This document shows, piece by piece, positions 61,989-64,000 of a DNA stretch of 64,000 nucleotides. The notes under the pieces are model-generated. The model was not told the origin of the DNA, searched no databases, and saw nothing but the letters and a program-made list of their open reading frames with translations. The position numbers and the translations under genes are program-made. Origin of the DNA: Streptomyces nojiriensis (GTDB lineage: Bacteria > Actinomycetota > Actinomycetes > Streptomycetales > Streptomycetaceae); NCBI RefSeq assembly GCF_017639205.1, contig NZ_CP071139.1, positions 6,137,501-6,201,500 on the forward strand, in the 5' to 3' direction. Every line of letters begins with the position of its first letter. Within the stretch, counting starts at the first letter, position 1.

Positions 61989-63751
61989 CTGCGGCCCATG
62001 CGGACGGTGCGCAGCGCGACGGTGTCGGTGCCGTCACCGGGGATGTGCTGTTCGGGCTCGGCCACCTCGTACGGGATCGGCTGGGGCTGCGCCGCGGTCC
62101 GCCCGGGCTTCGCGGGGGTCCCGGGACCCCCGGCGGGGCCGGTGGGCGCCGGGCCGGCCTTGTCCTTGTTGCGGCCGCGCTTCTCGCCGGGCAGCGGTGC
62201 GTGCAGCACCGCGCCGAGCACGGTGCCGCCGGCGCCGCTGATCAGCTCGCGGATCCGGGACAGGTCGGTGCGGTGCACGGCGCGCGGGTCGCAGACGACC
62301 AGGACGCCGTCGACGCGGTCGACGAGGGCGAGGGCGTCGGCGTAGGAGAGCACGGGCGGAGCGAGCACGACGACCGTGGAGTTGGGGGAGTCGGCCTCGG
62401 AGATCAGCCGGGTGGCGCGGGCCGAGGTCAGCGAGCGCGGGACGTTGCGCGCCCGCTCGCCCGGGATGAGGTCGAAGGACCCGGACTCCCCGGCGTCCAC
62501 GACGAGCTGGCGTCCGTCGGGCCATTCGGTGTCGGAGTGGCGGCCGCCCTGGTTCGGGCTGCCCGGGGTCTGGCTCCAGCGCGGCCTGCCGCCGGCGTCC
62601 GTCGGCAGCTGGCTGGCCAGGACCGGGGTGCGCAGGTCGGCCTCGATGAGGAGGACGTCCTTGCCGGTCTCCGCGAAGGAGGCGGCGAGGTTCACGGCCA
62701 CCGCGGCGGCGGTCTCGCTGCTGCCGCGCGGGGCGACGACGAGCAGGCGGCGCCGGTCGGCGAAGCGGGAGTCGTAGGCGAGGCGGAAGGCCACCGAGCG
62801 GTACTCCTCGGCGAGCCGGGGATCGGCCTCGCCGGCGGCGAGCAGCGGTCCGCCGCCCATCCGGTCCCGGGGCAGGTAGCCGAGGACGGGGGCGCGCAGG
62901 GCCCGGGCGACATCGCCCTCGGAGCGCGGCGCCGGGTCGAAGACGAGGCGGACCCAGGCGGCCAGCAGGCCGAGTGCGAGGCCGACGGCCGCGCCGAGCG
63001 CGAGCGACATGACGATGCCGGGCCCGTCGGTGGCGGTGGGCGCGGTCGCGGCGCTGGTGACGCGGCCCGGGGTCATGTCCAGGGCCTCAAGCTTGGTGAT
63101 CTTGGTGTTGTAGCCGCCGACCTCGCTCTGCAGGTCGGTCTTGGAGGAGCTGGCGGCGTCGCGTCCGGCGCCGGCGGGCATCCGGGCGATCTCCTTCGAC
63201 AGCTCGTCGAGCTGCTTGGCGATCGGGTCGCGCTGCTCCTTGTACCCCTTGACCATCTTGTCGCGGGTGGCGTCGAGCGCCTCCTGCCGCTTCGTCAGGT
63301 AGGCCTCGGTCATCGTGTTGGCGCGCTTGGCGGCCTCCTTGGCGGAGTCCGCGGTGTACGTGAAGCGCAGCACCATGGTCTGCGGCGGGTTGGTGACCTG
63401 GAGCCCGCTGCGCAGGGCGGCGAAGCCGGACGCGTCCACGCCGAGCTTCTTCGCCGCCTCGTTGGCTATGGAGGAGCTGAGCGCGACCTGGCGCTCCGAG
63501 CCGATGTTGATCGCCTTGTCCGGGGCGAGGCTCGGGTTGAACGGGTCGTCGGTGGGGGCGCGCAGGACGACGTCGGCGGTCGCGACATAGGTGTCGGCCG
63601 TGGAGATGCCGAGGTAGACGCCGCCCAGCAGACCGATCCCGATGCCCGCGCCGATGAGCCTGCGGTAGCGCAGGAGCTGCCGGAACTGATCTCTGAGGAG
63701 ATCGGGTTCGTCGTCGACCGGTGCCGCTGCAGGGCGGTTCGTCTCGATCAC
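61985..63751 (-). CDS. Wzz-like chain-length protein fused to a degenerate BY-kinase domain
   Basis: A 588-residue protein. Residues about 18-50 start a Wzz domain with a first membrane segment (IGAGIGIGLLGGVYLGI). The periplasmic-side coiled part (about 130-215) is followed by a second membrane segment (about 243-268). The C-terminal part (about 320-520) resembles a BY-kinase/CpsD domain (ANLA-like VNLAASFAETGKDVLLIEADLRTPVL). The P-loop, normally with G-x-G-K-S/T, reads APRGSSETAAAV and lacks the Lys. No Tyr cluster is visible at the C-terminus, which is Pro/Gly-rich. It probably controls chain length but is unlikely to be an active kinase. GTG 63751 overlaps the upstream stop. Confidence 0.82.
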   Translation of the reverse strand: MIETNRPAAAPVDDEPDLLRDQFRQLLRYRRLIGAGIGIGLLGGVYLGISTADTYVATADVVLRAPTDDPFNPSLAPDKAINIGSERQVALSSSIANEAAKKLGVDASGFAALRSGLQVTNPPQTMVLRFTYTADSAKEAAKRANTMTEAYLTKRQEALDATRDKMVKGYKEQRDPIAKQLDELSKEIARMPAGAGRDAASSSKTDLQSEVGGYNTKITKLEALDMTPGRVTSAATAPTATDGPGIVMSLALGAAVGLALGLLAAWVRLVFDPAPRSEGDVARALRAPVLGYLPRDRMGGGPLLAAGEADPRLAEEYRSVAFRLAYDSRFADRRRLLVVAPRGSSETAAAVAVNLAASFAETGKDVLLIEADLRTPVLASQLPTDAGGRPRWSQTPGSPNQGGRHSDTEWPDGRQLVVDAGESGSFDLIPGERARNVPRSLTSARATRLISEADSPNSTVVVLAPPVLSYADALALVDRVDGVLVVCDPRAVHRTDLSRIRELISGAGGTVLGAVLHAPLPGEKRGRNKDKAGPAPTGPAGGPGTPAKPGRTAAQPQPIPYEVAEPEQHIPGDGTDTVALRTVRMGRR

Positions 63752-64000
63752 GGCCGGGGTCCCCCAAGTGCTTCGTCTATCAGTGCGTCGATGCGGGCCA
63801 GGCCCGCTTCGCGGCTCAGATGGGCCGCCACGTGGCGGGGTCCGGCCGCTCCCAGTGCGTCCGCGCCTTCGGGGTCCTCGGCCAGGGCCCGTACGGCCTT
63901 CAGCAGGGCCTCGGGGTCCTCCGGCGGTACGAGCACCCCTGCGCCCGAGCGTTCCACCTCCTGGGCGGTTCCGCCCTCCGCGGCCACGGAGGCGACGACG
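63748..64000 (-). CDS. C-terminal part of a GT4 glycosyltransferase (truncated by window edge)
   Basis: The last 83 or so codons, open to the window end. It shows the C-terminal GT4 pattern: GGTAQEVERSGAGVLVPPEDP followed by a helical end. The start lies beyond the window. Its stop overlaps the Wzz-like gene start (GTGA), so at least three genes (GT4, Wzz-like, Wzx-like) are one translationally coupled operon on the minus strand. Confidence 0.82.
   Translation of the reverse strand, partial: VVASVAAEGGTAQEVERSGAGVLVPPEDPEALLKAVRALAEDPEGADALGAAGPRHVAAHLSREAGLARIDALIDEALGGPRP

Overview
The window looks like chromosomal DNA of a Streptomyces or close relative. GC content and codon-third-position GC are very high, GTG and TTG starts are common, and several genes appear leaderless with TANNNT -10 boxes 6-7 nt before the start codon. 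From memory, the order isobutyryl-CoA mutase / thioredoxin-TPR / DUF6230-DUF6114 / pyk-ackA-pta / pfkA / glgB-pep2-treS-glgE / glgP matches S. coelicolor around SCO5413-SCO5444. The cslA-glxA-cslZ group at the left matches SCO2836-SCO2838, so the gene order is rearranged relative to that species.

Layout. 1-1.7 kb: end of an unknown gene, a DUF4166 gene and a TetR regulator, translationally coupled. 1.8-6.6 kb: the tip-glycan locus: cellulose-synthase-like cslA, copper radical oxidase glxA and a convergent GH6 glycanase cslZ. 6.8-13.1 kb: an ArsR-like/MFS divergent pair, a MarR regulator, DUF3817, icmA under a palindromic operator, a small EF-G-domain-IV-like protein and a TetR regulator. 13.3-17.6 kb: thioredoxin-TPR, then a three-gene secreted/membrane operon (DUF6230, DUF6114, Lys-rich protein). 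17.7-22.1 kb: a secreted Ala-rich coiled-coil protein with a pretoxin-like segment and a C-terminal toxin-like domain, plus a probable immunity gene. 22.4-28.5 kb: the lower-glycolysis/acetate group pyk-ackA-pta (minus strand) and divergent pfkA. 28.6-30.3 kb: an HTH regulator and a MerR-thioredoxin operon. 30.4-42.9 kb: the GlgE alpha-glucan pathway (glgE, treS, pep2, glgB) and glgP, separated by a truncated AraC gene and an unknown gene. 42.9-48.8 kb: Lrp/AsnC regulator, DHA2 transporter, a repeat-rich secreted protein and an M4 metalloprotease. 49.2-64 kb: an exopolysaccharide cluster with an initiating sugar transferase, GDP-fucose synthesis (gmd, fcl), glycosyltransferases, acyltransferase, polymerase, flippase, a Wzz-like chain-length protein and a large secreted multidomain protein.

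How the genes work together. treS, pep2, glgE and glgB turn trehalose into branched alpha-glucan through maltose-1-phosphate, and glgP degrades glucan; pfkA, pyk, pta and ackA carry the carbon through glycolysis to acetate. cslA/glxA/cslZ make and trim a surface glycan. The right-hand cluster looks like a complete Wzx/Wzy-type pathway for a secreted, possibly fucose-containing polysaccharide.

Best candidates for something undescribed are the polymorphic-toxin-like gene with its immunity gene, the DUF6230/DUF6114/Lys-rich operon, the stand-alone EF-G domain IV-like protein whose start codon lies in a 15-bp hairpin, and the Wzz-like protein whose P-loop has lost its lysine. All assignments come from reading the sequence; no database search was run.
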